This document shows, piece after piece, positions 25,675 through 40,785 of a stretch of DNA of 64,000 bases. Position 1 is the stretch's first letter. Each line of letters begins with the position of its first letter. Origin of the DNA: Anoplopoma fimbria (lineage: Eukaryota; Chordata; Actinopteri; Perciformes; Anoplopomatidae). The notes under the pieces are model-generated. The model did no database searches. It was not told the DNA's origin and saw only the letters and a program-made list of their open reading frames with translations. Location: contig NC_072462.1 of assembly GCF_027596085.1 (NCBI RefSeq), positions 20,045,421 through 20,109,420 on the forward strand. Direction: 5' to 3'. The position numbers were made by a program, and so were the translations under genes.

Positions 25675-25744
<70 letters not shown>
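25675..25744. repeat. (CA)n microsatellite
   Basis: About 35 uninterrupted CA units at the end of the purine-rich tract. Confidence 0.98.
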
Positions 25745-25747
<3 letters not shown>

Positions 25748-25985
25748 CTTCTCATCCGCTAGCCAGCCCTCTTGATATTGAAATGATTCCTTGGGAAATA
25801 AATCACATTTCGATTGGCTGGTAATTGCTGAGGATCGATCAACTAGTTCTACGAGACTCTCCCAGGGATGTTCCTCCTCTGTCCACAACGCACACTAACG
25901 GGTTGTCAACGGGGACCTCGAACCTCGAGGGAGAACTGATACCTGATTGGGCGAATCAGTAAACATGAGCTGCTGATTGTTCTTA
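25745..25985. promoter_or_regulatory. Candidate regulatory block
   Basis: High-complexity unique sequence with TGATATTGAAATGATTCC, ACATTTCGATTGGCTGGTAATTGC (containing ATTGG, a reversed CCAAT core) and GATCGATCAACTAG. No gene. Inference only. Confidence 0.3.
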
Positions 25986-26264
25986 TCCAGATTAATATGA
26001 TTGGGGAGGTTGTTAGAAAAAAAGAAAAGTGAGCGACGAACTTGGAGAAAGAAAAGAAGAAAAAAGAGAAGAATAGGGAAAATAATGTCTAGGACTAGAT
26101 GTGTTAAAATAATAACTTTCAGAGTTATACAGTGACATAAAGCAAAAGATCAGCCAAAATAAAACAATATTTTTTATGGTACCATAACCTCCTCGTTGTT
26201 TCCTACCAAAACATATCACCCCTTTAAAATGCTGTGAGATTGTGCTCAGTGCACATAGCATAAA

Positions 26265-26420
26265 ATGCTAGTCTGATTCATGAATGAGTAATTTTGATCA
26301 ATTCTGCAATCAGTTAGCGGTTAGAGGTTCGCCTCCCTCATGTTAAAGTGTGATTTATAAATGGCTAGGGGTCGTTATGATGCTACGGGCGCTTTATAAG
26401 GCTAAATGAGAATGGCCTTT
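26265..26420. promoter_or_regulatory. Candidate conserved noncoding element
   Basis: Unique block containing GTGTGATTTATAAATGGC at about 26348-26365 and CGGGCGCTTTATAAGG at about 26387-26402. The TTTATAAA/TTTATAAG cores suit posterior-Hox/Cdx or MEF2-like factors or a TATA element. Function cannot be shown from sequence alone. Confidence 0.35.
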
Positions 26421-26596
26421 CTACTCATGTTCTCTGTATGACAGGGACAAGCAGGTTGTCAATACAGAAATGACCCTGCTGGAGGGCTGGAAACACACAC
26501 ACATGCACACAAATATACACAGGAACGCACGACCACAGGCCTGTTTGGTCCCGTTCAATAACACACATGGGGAGATAAACACTTGCAGGAGCACAT

Positions 26597-26597
<1 letters not shown>

Positions 26598-26655
<58 letters not shown>
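26598..26655. repeat. (CA)n microsatellite
   Basis: About 29 CA units, with degenerate CA-rich sequence on both sides from about 26490 to 26740. Confidence 0.97.
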
Positions 26656-26658
<3 letters not shown>

Positions 26659-26740
26659 AAAAGTTGCAAATAAAAGTCATGCACAATGTCCCCAAACACA
26701 CAATATTGGTTGGTGCGCTTTCAAATACACACACATACAC

Positions 26741-27464
26741 AAATTATGCATTCACACCCAGGCGATGGATGAGTCAATACGTGCATTGATCACCTTCTGA
26801 TTTACAGGAACAGCAAGCATTGTAAACAGCGGCATGGATTTTTCTGTTTCCATAAAATACATACACAATTTATTCACCTTTTAGAGGCAAATCAATGTAT
26901 TTTTATGGATGTAGAACACTTTTATTTCACATACAGTATAAAAACAGACAGGGTTGTTATTCAAGCATACATTAAGGCTTTAGAAAAGCTGCTGTTGAAT
27001 TGCGAACGATCTGGGATTCAGATTTATGTATACTGCCGGAAACATCTGATTGACTCAAATTTGAGTTCTCATCAGAAGTAAATGTAAGTCTTAAATACGT
27101 AGAAAAAATAGCAGGAGCACACTGAGACTGACTAGAGACTAATACGATAGTTTTTAATTCTTAAAATGATTAATTCATTTGAAAACGGACCTACTTTACC
27201 ACTGTAAGCCAACAAGCGTGTAAAAAATATAAGATAAACATTAAATAAATAATGTAGCTGTCATAAAACCAACAACACCTTTATTTATTTCAAACCGTCG
27301 GCAGAGGTTAATATTGAGAACGGAAAACCAACCTCTAAAGGGAACACAAGAGACCAATCTTTGTCCAGAGAGATAATCACGGAAACATTGTGTTTGTGTG
27401 TGAGTGTGTGTTGAGTTTTCCAGTTGCTGCTAGAGAGGACTATTTATTCATCACCAACCACATG
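26741..27464. other. AT-rich unique stretch, nothing recognised
   Basis: No gene or recognised repeat. The block 26990-27090 is a little more complex than its surroundings. Confidence 0.45.
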
Positions 27465-27625
27465 GTGGCTCAGTGGTCAGCATACAACCTAAGTCAATTT
27501 CAGCATGTTCTTTCCTGATAAGGAGTTTTTGTATATGTGCATGTTCTAATAACAAACACATGATGCTGAGGAGTTCGCAGTATATTCCCAATAGGTTGAC
27601 CTATAGGATGACCCTGGATTTCTTA
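27465..27625 (+). mobile_element. Possible old tRNA-SINE relic
   Basis: ATGGTGGCTCAGTGGTCAGC at its start is like the box A region of the SINE at 18.0 kb in the opposite orientation. Later words such as GTGCATGTTCT and GGTTGACC..AGG fall in the same order as in that family. Divergence is high and box B is not clear. Confidence 0.4.
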
Positions 27626-27644
27626 GTTGTAGTTTAAGTATATC

Positions 27645-27877
27645 CAGTATGACCAAAAGTACATGGGACCACATTTAGGGAACAAAGTATCTTGAAATCA
27701 TCACACCTGGTGTATAATTATATGTGCATTCAACGTTCTTCCCCAAACTGTTTGTATAGTTTGAAACACATGAATACAGAAAAATTATTCTATGCTGTAG
27801 CATTAAGATTCAGTTAATTTGAACTTGGGTCAAACAATGAAAAACTGACCACAAGTGCACATATTTTGGTCATAGTG
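27645..27877 (-). mobile_element. Internally deleted Tc1-like transposon fragment (copy 1)
   Basis: The left end, CAGTATGACCAAAAGTAC, and the right end, reading TCACTATGACCAAAATATG on the minus strand, are imperfect terminal inverted repeats. They match the CACTATATGGACAAAAGTAT-type ends common in fish Tc1-like elements. The interior, with words such as TTCCCCAAACTGTTTG and ATGCTGTAGCATTAAGATT, corresponds to the middle of the transposase gene read on the minus strand, but most of the gene is missing and stops are frequent. At about 233 bp it is a non-autonomous remnant. Confidence 0.8.
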
Positions 27878-28341
27878 AATGTGTGTAGCAATCAATAATC
27901 CTCCCAGTGTCATTGGTTCAATTGCTCGTGTATCTCTATGGATGTACATGATCATCCCCATCTATCAGAATTAATTTGAGATTAATGAGCTCTCATCTTT
28001 GTCTAAAATGTTCCAAAAACCCATCAGACATCGAGCCTTTGGGAGGTTTTCAGTTTGTGTTTTCTTTTAACCTTTTTGTGATTATTTTTAAACCTTTGAT
28101 ATTGTTGTATTTATCTTGCTCTCTCAAACTAAGTTTGGAGGCTTGTATCACACACATACACCTACACACCTAAGGGTGCCTTGTGTAAATAAGCGTGCCT
28201 GCACCCCTGTAGGGGGGTCAGAACATCCATCCATCTAGCCCTGCCTAGGGCACACACATATTCTCCCATTCACACACACTCACCCACCTACCAAATCTTT
28301 CCCCTTCTTTTTCTGTTTTCTGCCCTCTCTCTTTTCCTAAG

Positions 28342-28342
<1 letters not shown>
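27878..28342. other. Unique stretch leading into CA tract
   Basis: No gene recognised. Degenerate CA-rich words begin at about 28148. Confidence 0.5.

Positions 28343-28412
<70 letters not shown>
28343..28412. repeat. (CA)n microsatellite, left arm of an inverted pair
   Basis: About 35 CA units. A longer TG tract of opposite orientation begins 115 bases to the right, so the two can pair. Confidence 0.98.
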
Positions 28413-28415
<3 letters not shown>

Positions 28416-28527
28416 CGTCCACCCTGCAGCCATCATTTAGTGGTTTGTGTTCAGAAAGTGTTTTGGATGTGTAACACTAGAGATGACATGGAAAGACACA
28501 GGAAGACAGAACACTGTCCAGAGGTCA

Positions 28528-28538
28528 GTGTGTGTGTT

Positions 28539-28632
<94 letters not shown>
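28528..28632. repeat. (TG)n microsatellite, right arm of an inverted pair
   Basis: About 50 TG units with one TTGG interruption near the left end. It pairs in principle with the CA tract at 28343-28412. Confidence 0.98.
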
Positions 28633-28634
<2 letters not shown>

Positions 28635-28851
28635 AAGCTTTAATGTATTCGAGCTACAGAGGTGGCAAACACCTGCGGAGTGCTGCTCATACTGCTCAAC
28701 CTCTAATGTCTTTGTCCCCTCTATACTGACACGCACGTACACACTCAAATGCTAAATGTGGGATTCAGGTTTTTTAGACAAAAGAGCTTTTTGTTGGTTT
28801 ATTTTTTTTATTTGATGAGGGAATTGAAAATGATTTTGTTGTGTTGTGTAA

Positions 28852-28888
<37 letters not shown>

Positions 28889-28920
28889 CCTCTCTCTCTC
28901 TCTCTCTTGCTCTCTTTCTC
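28852..28920. repeat. (CT)n microsatellite
   Basis: About 69 bases of CT repeats with a few T, CC and TTG interruptions. Frames through it are Ser/Leu or Arg/Glu repeats and are not genes. Confidence 0.95.
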
Positions 28921-29474
28921 CAGAGGGAGGTTGCAGTACTTCCGTCTCTTCCTGTGAGCAGACCTCTGGTCACCCTCCCTGATGATTTCTAATGTTCAGG
29001 GAGGGACCGAAGCGCAGAGAAGATGGAGGATTGGACTGAAGGAGAGATGACAGGATGGGGGTTAACACAGCAGAGAGGTGCACAGGTAGGAAGGTGTCTT
29101 TCTTTTAATAAACCTCTCAACCCCCACTGACCTGCTGTTGGGAAAGTCATTACAAACTCATGCTGTGCAGCCAAATATTATTATATCAAATATAATTCAT
29201 ATACACATTTTCTTTTTAATTCTACTGGAAAGCCCTGAAGTTAACCCTAAAGAGGCCAACTTTTTGGGGGGAAATGTGTATAACATGATGCACAAGACAT
29301 CTCAACTTGTTGGATAGAATATAAAACAGGAAGTGTGACGATTTCACATAGCATAAACATCATGTAGTTTCAGTGAAGTAATGAAGAACATGATACCTTC
29401 AGTGTGGAATAACATGGGTTTTTTTTCAACCTCAAAGCTAATTAAAGCTTGGTTTTGCAATATTGGAAAAAACA
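28921..29474. other. Unique stretch, nothing recognised
   Basis: Moderately complex unique sequence followed by AT-rich sequence. No gene. Confidence 0.45.
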
Positions 29475-29603
29475 GCAAGATTAAGCTAGATTTTTCAAGT
29501 TTCCAACCAACAAACCCAGCCCAGTTTTCCAATGAAAGAAACTAGCACTAGCTCCAAAAGTCCCTAAATCTAGCAAGAAAGTTACCAAGTTGGCAACACT
29601 GAC
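29475..29603 (-). repeat. Decayed teleost repeat (TGTTGCCAACTTGG family)
   Basis: Read on the minus strand it starts GTCAGTGTTGCCAACTTGG, then AACTTTCTTGCTAGATTTAG and GGGACTTTTGGAGCTAGTG. This is the word order of a dispersed repeat known in many fish, in which CTAGATTTAGCGACTTT-type phrases recur. Class not assigned. Boundaries may extend further left. Confidence 0.6.
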
Positions 29604-31157
<1,554 letters not shown>

Positions 31158-31274
31158 CACATGTTTGCAGGCGTGTTAAAGCTTTTAGTGGAACAGAGAC
31201 CGAGCAATTCCTCTTCTCTAACTGTCAGAGAGACCTCGTCTCGTCTCTGATTGTTGTTCTGCGGTTCTGGCAAA

Positions 31275-31276
<2 letters not shown>

Positions 31277-31357
<81 letters not shown>
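31277..31357. repeat. (CA)n microsatellite, right arm of an inverted pair
   Basis: About 40 CA units, followed by degenerate CA sequence to 31393. It can pair with the TG tract at 31042-31154. Confidence 0.98.
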
Positions 31358-31360
<3 letters not shown>

Positions 31361-31393
31361 CACATAAACACACAAACACACATGCACACACAC

Positions 31394-32676
31394 CTCGAGA
31401 GTGCAGGTCCCTCCTGGTTTGCCCTCCCTACCCACAACACTCCACCTCCGCCCTCACCCTCCTTTTATGTTCTTAAATATTGATAAGTAGCTTTGCAACA
31501 TTAATATCTTAGATGGCTTACAAGAACACTTAAATAAAATCTCACCCCCTCTCTCCCTCTTCCTCCCCCCCCCGGCCTCTCCTCCGGCCTCCTCACTTGT
31601 TTTTCATTTGTGTAATGCGTTCATCTGTTTGGGAAGTGGAAGGGGGGGGGGGGCAAGAGGATTATATGGAGTGTGTGTGTGTCTGTGTATGTTTGTATAA
31701 TAAAAATGCTCTTTTTCTTGCTCTTTGCAGACCTTTCGACATAAAAGTGTGCAAAAAAAAGACAACATAGTGTGTTTAACAGGAAGATTTAAACATGCAA
31801 AAATTTCGGACACTTCGGACACCTTTAAAGAACATAATCAACCCAATTTTTTTTTACAATTTACATTACTGTGCGTTACCTGTTTACTCACAGGCAAACA
31901 ATATTAAATAAAAAACACAAAGACAATTTGAACAAATGTTCCTTCAAAAAGAAGTCGTTGTATTAACAGATGATCCGCTGAAAGATGTCCCAATATGGAA
32001 TTTAATGAACTTACCAAAAAAACTGAAAAAGAGACCTTCACATATAACTAATTCATTTTTTTAAATAAATAAAAATTGGCATACATAGAAAAACAGATTA
32101 CTGTTTAAACATTTTTTCCCATCTAATCAAGATCTATCTATCCATCTATTAGGTGGTTACATTTTCTTTTTTAAACAGGATAATTTTAGAGACAAATAAA
32201 GTTCAGGTGAGATTCTATTATTCTGTTAATTATCTGTAAGATTCATACAAGTCATTGTGAACACAGTTTATGAAATGCAAGTACTTATCTAATTGTGCTA
32301 TAAAGAATTGTAATTGACTGTAATTGTATTATAATTGCTGAATTATACAGCTGCCACTATAAGGCCTCTGTCTTGTCCAATCTCTGAAATGTCCATGACA
32401 TTAAACGCCACCTCGTTCACTTTTAAGTTGCTTTGGAGAATACAAATTTACACATCTAAAATGTTGCTGCCTTGCATTTGTCTCTGTGTCATTTTGGGAG
32501 ATAGACAGAAAAGAGACGGACACAAATGTGAGTGAGAGAAGGCTTGAGTGAGTGAATAGACCGACAATCGGCTGTGAGAAAACATGGACACAATCTCATT
32601 TAACAAGTGGAGAGAAGCTCATTTCACTTACAAGGGATGACAGCGACTTGTTAACACTTAACTGGCAGTACAGGGT

Positions 32677-32678
<2 letters not shown>
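31394..32678. other. Unique stretch with C-runs, G-runs and AT-rich sequence
   Basis: No gene. C-rich and CT-rich sequence at 31544-31594, a run of 12 G residues at about 31642-31653, a short TG tract at 31670-31690, then plain AT-rich sequence. Confidence 0.45.

Positions 32679-32772
<94 letters not shown>
32679..32772. repeat. (TG)n microsatellite
   Basis: About 47 uninterrupted TG units. Confidence 0.98.
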
Positions 32773-32774
<2 letters not shown>

Positions 32775-32874
32775 CTGGTGTTTGACAAGATTTAACCCCG
32801 CTGAGGTCCTGAGAGGCTGATGGAGAGTTTTAAAGGGATTAGAACAGGATTAGAGACCAACTGGGAGGGATTAG

Positions 32875-32894
32875 CCCCCCCCCCCCCCCCCCCC
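32875..32894 (+). repeat. Poly(C) homopolymer
   Basis: Twenty consecutive C residues. Its complement is a G20 run able to form G-quadruplex structures, and it is prone to sequencing error. Confidence 0.9.
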
Positions 32895-33508
32895 GACTCT
32901 TATAGCTGCTCAAATAGCAGATACCAGACACACAATGCCTTTGACACTCACACACACACACACACACACACTTACACAGTGACCTCTGGACACTGTTTTG
33001 TCTTCCCGTGCCGTCTACCCCACAAGTGTTACGCAAAATTGTTTCCTGCACGGGTGAGAGAGAAAGAGGGACAGGGAGAATGCATGAAGGTTTAAGGAAT
33101 TACAGAGTGGTGAAGCGGACGGCGTTAGGCATCAGAATTAAGAGTCTTATGCATTTATAACAATACTAATCAACGATTTAAGGCGTCTCACTGTGCAATC
33201 ACGTTGAGCAGCTGGGGTGGAAACAAATAAACAGATTCATTGGAAATTAGACATTTCTCGAGAAATGCCATAATTTTAAATAGTGGAATGGTATTAGAAT
33301 TTGACATTACCTCTACATTTTTATGTTCAGGACTACAAGGATCAATAAGAGCAATGATAATACTCAATGTTTTCAGACTCTATGTACTGCTGCTCATTTT
33401 AACTGCAGTCCACTTTTCTTTAAAAAATGCTTCAAAGTCCCAAAATCACTCTAACGTGCCTAAAAATAATCTCAGAAACACTCCACATCTTGGGTATTAT
33501 ATGAGTAT

Positions 33509-33509
<1 letters not shown>
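32895..33509. other. Unique stretch with short CA tract
   Basis: A CA tract lies at about 32947-32971. The remainder is unique and AT-rich with no gene recognised. Confidence 0.5.

Positions 33510-33543
<34 letters not shown>
33510..33543. repeat. (CA)n microsatellite, left arm of an inverted pair
   Basis: About 16 CA units, 102 bases upstream of a long TG tract. Confidence 0.96.
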
Positions 33544-33545
<2 letters not shown>

Positions 33546-33641
33546 TGCACACACAGACAAAAAGGGCCTCTTGACCGCGTATTTACCCGAGCGCAGCCTC
33601 TTCCTTCAACAAGACAAATATTTGGTCCAGAGCGCTTGCCA

Positions 33642-34704
<1,063 letters not shown>

Positions 34705-35183
34705 AAGGAGACATATAATGTAAAAGTCACTTTATCAGTGCTTGCGCACATACATTTGGGTATCTGGAATACCTACCAACCCAGAATCTGTGATATAAGA
34801 CAACCCAGTCAGTTTTTTTGTGAGCTGCCAAGATCAGAAAACATGTGATTTAACAAGACATTCAGATTTGATTCCCTTTCCTGTGTCACATGCAGGCTCA
34901 AAAAATATACCGCCTCCCATCAGAGTGCCTCCTCCCATGGCTTGAGAACTATACCTTTGCAAAGGTGCTCCATATATTTCTTGCGAGCCAATCAGAGCAG
35001 ACCTGGCTTAAAGAGACAACCACTAAAACAGAGAATTTCAGACATGGTGAATACATGCATATTCAGATAGACAGTAAGATTTAAATTATGTGTTTTATTT
35101 TTACTTTAAAGCATGTAAACATGTTCTAGTAGAATCCTAAAATTACAACTATTAAGCAAAAAACTTGCATGATATGTCCCCTT
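34705..35183. mobile_element. Non-autonomous DNA transposon with terminal inverted repeats
   Basis: The left end, AAGGAGACATATAATG, and the right end, which reads AAGGGGACATATCATG on the minus strand, agree at 14 of 16 positions, giving a 479-bp element. Interior words such as CTTTATCAGTGCTTG, CACATACATTTGGGTATCTGG, GAGCCAATCAGAGCAGAC and GCATGTAAACATGTTCTAGTAGAA match a very abundant teleost repeat of this size. No transposase is encoded; the 64-codon frame at 34890-35084 is incidental. No clean target-site duplication is visible, so hAT versus piggyBac-type origin is left open. Confidence 0.88.
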
Positions 35184-36571
<1,388 letters not shown>

Positions 36572-36752
36572 GAAATGGTGGTGCAAATGTTGTCAAACAC
36601 GCCATGTAACCATAAGGTTGCCAGGTCGATTCAGCCAGGGAACTTTGTCACCCACATCTCTCTCTCTCTCCAGCTTTGTGTCTGCGTCTTCACTATGAAC
36701 TGTCAAATAAAGGGGGAAAATGGGCAAAAATTGTTTAAAAAAAAAAAAAGAT
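36572..36752 (+). mobile_element. tRNA-derived SINE, diverged copy
   Basis: A tRNA-like head with GTGGTGCAAATG.. and the box B-like GGTTGCCAGGTCGATTC at about 36616-36632 is followed by a body AACTTTGTCACCCACATCTCTCTCTCTC. The tail, ACTGTCAAATAAAGGGGGAAAATGGGC, ends in a 12-13-base A run. This arrangement (head, CTCTCTC segment, tail of the ATCAATAAAGGC type) is that of a common fish tRNA-SINE. A related tail in the opposite orientation lies at 50.1 kb. Confidence 0.8.
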
Positions 36753-37480
36753 CAGGTGCAAAGCGAAGGGGAAAAATAAGAATAACAAAAAAAAACGTTT
36801 TCAGGACACCCATCAAGACATTCCAACGAAAAAAACGAAGGCTTTGGCTTTGGGGTTGTCTGAGCCCTTGGCCCCCTGGATCTGAGTTGGTAGGCCCATT
36901 CAGAAATCCATCCATGCCTGTCCCCCTACATTCATTTAAAAGTCACATGTAAAAGCCACACAAAAAATAGAGAGACAAAATCACAGCAATTGGAGACAGA
37001 GTCAGGTTAGCACATACCGTATGTACTATGGAAGTCGCTTTAATCTTTCATCCTCTTCATACTGGCAGTGAAGAAATTGCTTGTGACTGAACTGTCAGAA
37101 ATAATGGACAAAACACGTAGCGCTGTCCCATAGAGTGAAACTGGTGTTGCTTTGTTGCTATGACAAAAGCCGCCATAAACCCATCCCTGAAGTCCATTAC
37201 TTGAGCAAAATGCACTTTGATACTTTCCATCATTGAAGCACATGTTTAATGAATAGTGAATACCAACGTTTGTAGTTCATTTAGGTGTTTAGTTCTGCTA
37301 TTGTGCTTGCTTCCTCACAGTTGGGATTTCTATATGGGACAGAAGCATTGTAAATGTTATTAGCTCCACCAGTATCATTCCCTCTATGAGAGGTCTAAAT
37401 ATCTCTTGTTATAAAACACCTATTATTCATCCAAATGAAAAGTCTTTCACAGCTTCGACCAAAACACAACCCAAAAGCTG
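36753..37480. other. Unique stretch, nothing recognised
   Basis: A-rich to 36840, then ordinary unique sequence. No gene or repeat recognised. Confidence 0.45.
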
Positions 37481-37559
37481 TGACTGATGCAAAACCTAAA
37501 CCAATATTATCCCCCAGAACAACAAGAACCCAAAAATTCCTCTGAGAATCACTGGTGTG

Positions 37560-37880
37560 CATGTTTGACAAATGCTCGCCGGCAGCGCTGCAGTCTCGTC
37601 CAGCAGCTTGCTGAAGGCTACAGCGAGCGTCGTTTCAATGCTCTCTTGTTACTGGGCCGTAAATTCAGCGGATGGCTCCTGTCTCTGCGTATTGATCCGC
37701 TCCGTCACCTTGAACCTCGGTATTGACACATGGGGCGCCGCTGAGCGGGGGAAAAGCGGCAATTTACCGACCCCTCAATTATGACATTCATAGATGATGT
37801 CACAACAGGGGCACTGGGGGCTTTGAGACGCACGCAGTTCGCCGAGGGATTGAATCCATTTATTTGAGCTTGTCCGCCAA
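37560..37880. promoter_or_regulatory. Candidate conserved noncoding element or small CG-richer block
   Basis: High-complexity, CG-containing block between AT-rich flanks, with GGGGCGCCGCTGAGCGGGG near 37731 and CTCAATTATGACATTCATAGATGATGTCACAAC at about 37776-37808. TGACATTCATAGATGATGTCA contains ATF/AP-1-like half-sites. Short frames on both strands are compatible with chance. Inference only. Confidence 0.35.
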
Positions 37881-39414
37881 AACACACACTCAAAACACAC
37901 ACACCAAGAAAAGGCTTTCCATCCTAAACAGCACTTAATGGCACCCTGTGTGCTTGTGTGTGATTTTATGTGCACACACACAGAGCAACTCTATGAGTGT
38001 GTGTATCACCTCTGACAGCCGATCTAATGTCTGCTGTCCTCTCGTTCCCCAGACAGATGGTTCACTGGACCATGTCATTAGCAGAATACAGTTGGCCATT
38101 ATAATGTCATATTAAATAGCACATATTAAAACATTCCCTGCTCCCAGCTGAAACCCTTGGCTCTATATCTATTGTCTAGTACGGCCACGTGTAGCAGTAA
38201 AAGCCATGTAATTATTGTGCAACAGGACACAAAACATTTTTAATGTCCTGCTTAAACTGTACAGGTTCAATTTTGTACTGTTTGCATACAGTAATAACAT
38301 AGCTGCTGAACTGTAGCCTAGAGCTCAATCAGTCAGATTTGTGACCAGAAACATCTCTTTAGGGAAATCTGAAAAGAAAATTCTGTTCATTTCCCCAACA
38401 GTGATCATGTACAGTAGCCATTATTGACCACTCAGATCCAATATTGTTTCAAGGGTGCCAGAGTGTGTATCTTGATCTGGGAGAGTGTAGAAAATGTGGA
38501 AAAATGAAATGCTTCTCTTGCAGTTAGGCCATATGTCTTTGTGGGCTCCCTGTGATGCATTGATATCAGTTTTAATACTGAAAAAAAACCTTATACATGA
38601 TGTTTTTAAAAAATATATATTAAACCAAAAAGTCACAATTTCTTGTATTTATAGGTTTCTGACTTTTTTTTTTTCTCAGAAAAACAAAGGTTGAGACTGA
38701 TATTTGGAATAAATATTTTTTTATAAAGCTACATACCATATTTGGCACTATAAATGACAACAATACACACCAACCAACATAGAGTTTAACAAAGAGTGAC
38801 CCTTGTTTTATTGCAGTTGGTTTGCTCTCTGTATTTTAAATGATTTTTCTTATAATTTTATAATTTGTATCTTTTCAGGCTCGCACACCAATTTTGACTT
38901 TCCAGCACATGTAAGTATTAAAAGTTGAACTAACACCACACACATCAATGCTCTTCCAATATTTCAAGAAGAGAAAATGACTATGCTTTTAAGGCCATTC
39001 TCTTCCTTTGAAATAATTATGATCTTTCAATGACCCAACTTTGGGTCCTGACCTTCACATGAAATACACTGCTATATTGCATTACAAATGGATTTCAAAT
39101 TGAAGCCATATCAGATGTCACATCTCTGATTCAGTAAGTAGTGGCCAGGGGCCGCCCAGCCATCGTTAATACTGTATTCACAATCCATTGATGAGATCAT
39201 GAAAAACTGGGTGTGTGCGTGTTTCTTGTGTGTTTGCCCTCTTAAGAATCACCCCTGCATATACTGACACACATAAACACACACACACAGAAAGAAAGAG
39301 AGACACACTCCCCAGGGCCCCGATTGCTCTCAGTGTTGACCGTTGAGGATGTGGGTCAGAGTAAAGAGGGCAAAGAGAGAGAGGCTCTCAAAAGCCCACA
39401 CAGATGGGCCATAG

Positions 39415-39415
<1 letters not shown>
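37881..39415. other. Unique stretch, mostly AT-rich
   Basis: No gene. Degenerate CA-rich words at 37881-38010 and 39268-39310. 38020-38220 is moderately complex. 38570-38900 is AT-rich with T-runs. No repeat family recognised. Confidence 0.45.

Positions 39416-39452
<37 letters not shown>
39416..39452. repeat. (CA)n microsatellite
   Basis: About 18 CA units. Confidence 0.96.
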
Positions 39453-39457
<5 letters not shown>

Positions 39458-39830
39458 GAGGTCAGGGTTCACCTGGAGAAGCTCTGGTCACCGTCCATCC
39501 ATCAGTTTTATTACTGAGCCATGTCAAAACAGAGTGGACGAGAGATGGAAGACAGAAACAGATTGTTGAATTGGAAAAAAACGGGGCGCAAGCAGAGACT
39601 CTTAACACAGTAAAAGTCTAAGAAAAACGTTATTTATAAAGAAAAGTTCCAGTAACGTATTAATCGATTCCTAAGTGTTTTTTGTCACTCTTGTTTCTGC
39701 AAAAACTCCTGGCCTGCGTGTATTTATGCATGTCTGAGTGAGTTCATACATCATATGTACTTTATATGAAGTCTCTTTAAGTGTGTGTTTCTTTGTGTGC
39801 ATATGCCTGTCTCTTCTTATTTCCAAGAGT

Positions 39831-40045
39831 TTCCCATGGGAGAATGGCGGCCATTTTGTCCTGTCACTCCCCAGTGCTTTTTTTTCCGCCTTCGCCTGTC
39901 CAATAATGACAGTTTAATTTGCCAGCCAATTACACCTGAGCGGTATTTAAATGAGCCAATCAGGACTTCTGACAGGATGACTAGTCGCTCCAGTTAGCGC
40001 TCAGGCGCAGAGGTCGATTGACTCTCCGGCGCACTTACTGACACT
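39831..40045. promoter_or_regulatory. Promoter-like block with three CCAAT boxes
   Basis: On the plus strand there are three CCAAT pentamers at 39900-39904, 39926-39930 and 39956-39960, an AT-box TATTTAA at 39944-39950, and AATGGCGGCCATTTTG at about 39843-39858, close to a YY1-type ATGGCGGC core. GC-richer, CG-containing sequence follows (AGTTAGCGCTCAGGCGCAG). No open frame with coding character starts downstream, so this may be an enhancer, a noncoding-RNA promoter or chance. Base composition differs from the AT-rich flanks. Confidence 0.4.
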
Positions 40046-40499
40046 GTTTGTACGGTTTGGAGGCTTGAGTCTACCAACAGTATTTTATTCCACTCTATTC
40101 TTTTCTATTCACATCTTTTTAGCAGAAATATCACTACTGACAGTATATTTACACCATGCAGTATTAAAACAAAAAAAGATTTTTTTTTTTAAAAAGGAAG
40201 TGAATCTTTAAAACATCTTTCAAGTTTGAAAGTTCAATCACTTTTCACTTTGGGATTATAGAATAGAGAAAGGGAAAGTAGAGCAAAGACAACGAAACAA
40301 AGCAAAATGAAACAAGATGAGGTCAAACAAAATGAAACAAAAGAAAGAGAGATTGACGGGGGTTGATCCTAATCCCCCTCTTGCCTTGTGTGTAAATAAC
40401 ATCTAAGCATCTTATCCTGCTCATTAATCTAATGGGGGGGACTTTACTGAAACACTGTGTACATAAGCTTCTAGAGGCCTTAGATGTATTTGCACAAGC
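40046..40499. other. A-rich unique stretch
   Basis: Repeated AACAAAATGAAACAA-type words at about 40288-40345 form degenerate A-rich simple sequence. No gene. Confidence 0.5.
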
Positions 40500-40524
40500 G
40501 TGTGTGTGTGTGTGTGTGTGTGTG

Positions 40525-40560
<36 letters not shown>

Positions 40561-40714
40561 TGCCTCTGTATGGGAAATGATTGTGCTCTTCTGTTTCTAG
40601 ATAGGCACATATTTGCACATATTTGTACAACATTTGTACAGGTATTAAAAAGTGTAATTGTGCAGTGTGTTTTTTACATTTACTTAGCATTCAAGTGACT
40701 TTTTAATGTGGGTT

Positions 40715-40759
<45 letters not shown>
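40500..40759. repeat. Two (TG)n microsatellites
   Basis: TG tracts at 40500-40559, with one TTG phase break near 40525, and at 40719-40759. A degenerate TG segment follows to 40785. The 160-base spacer is unique. Confidence 0.96.
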
Positions 40760-40763
<4 letters not shown>

Positions 40764-40785
40764 GGGTGTGTGTGTGTGCTGTGTT

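Noticed and set aside
34890..35084. 64-codon frame considered as a small gene
   Set aside because: It lies wholly within the non-autonomous inverted-repeat element.
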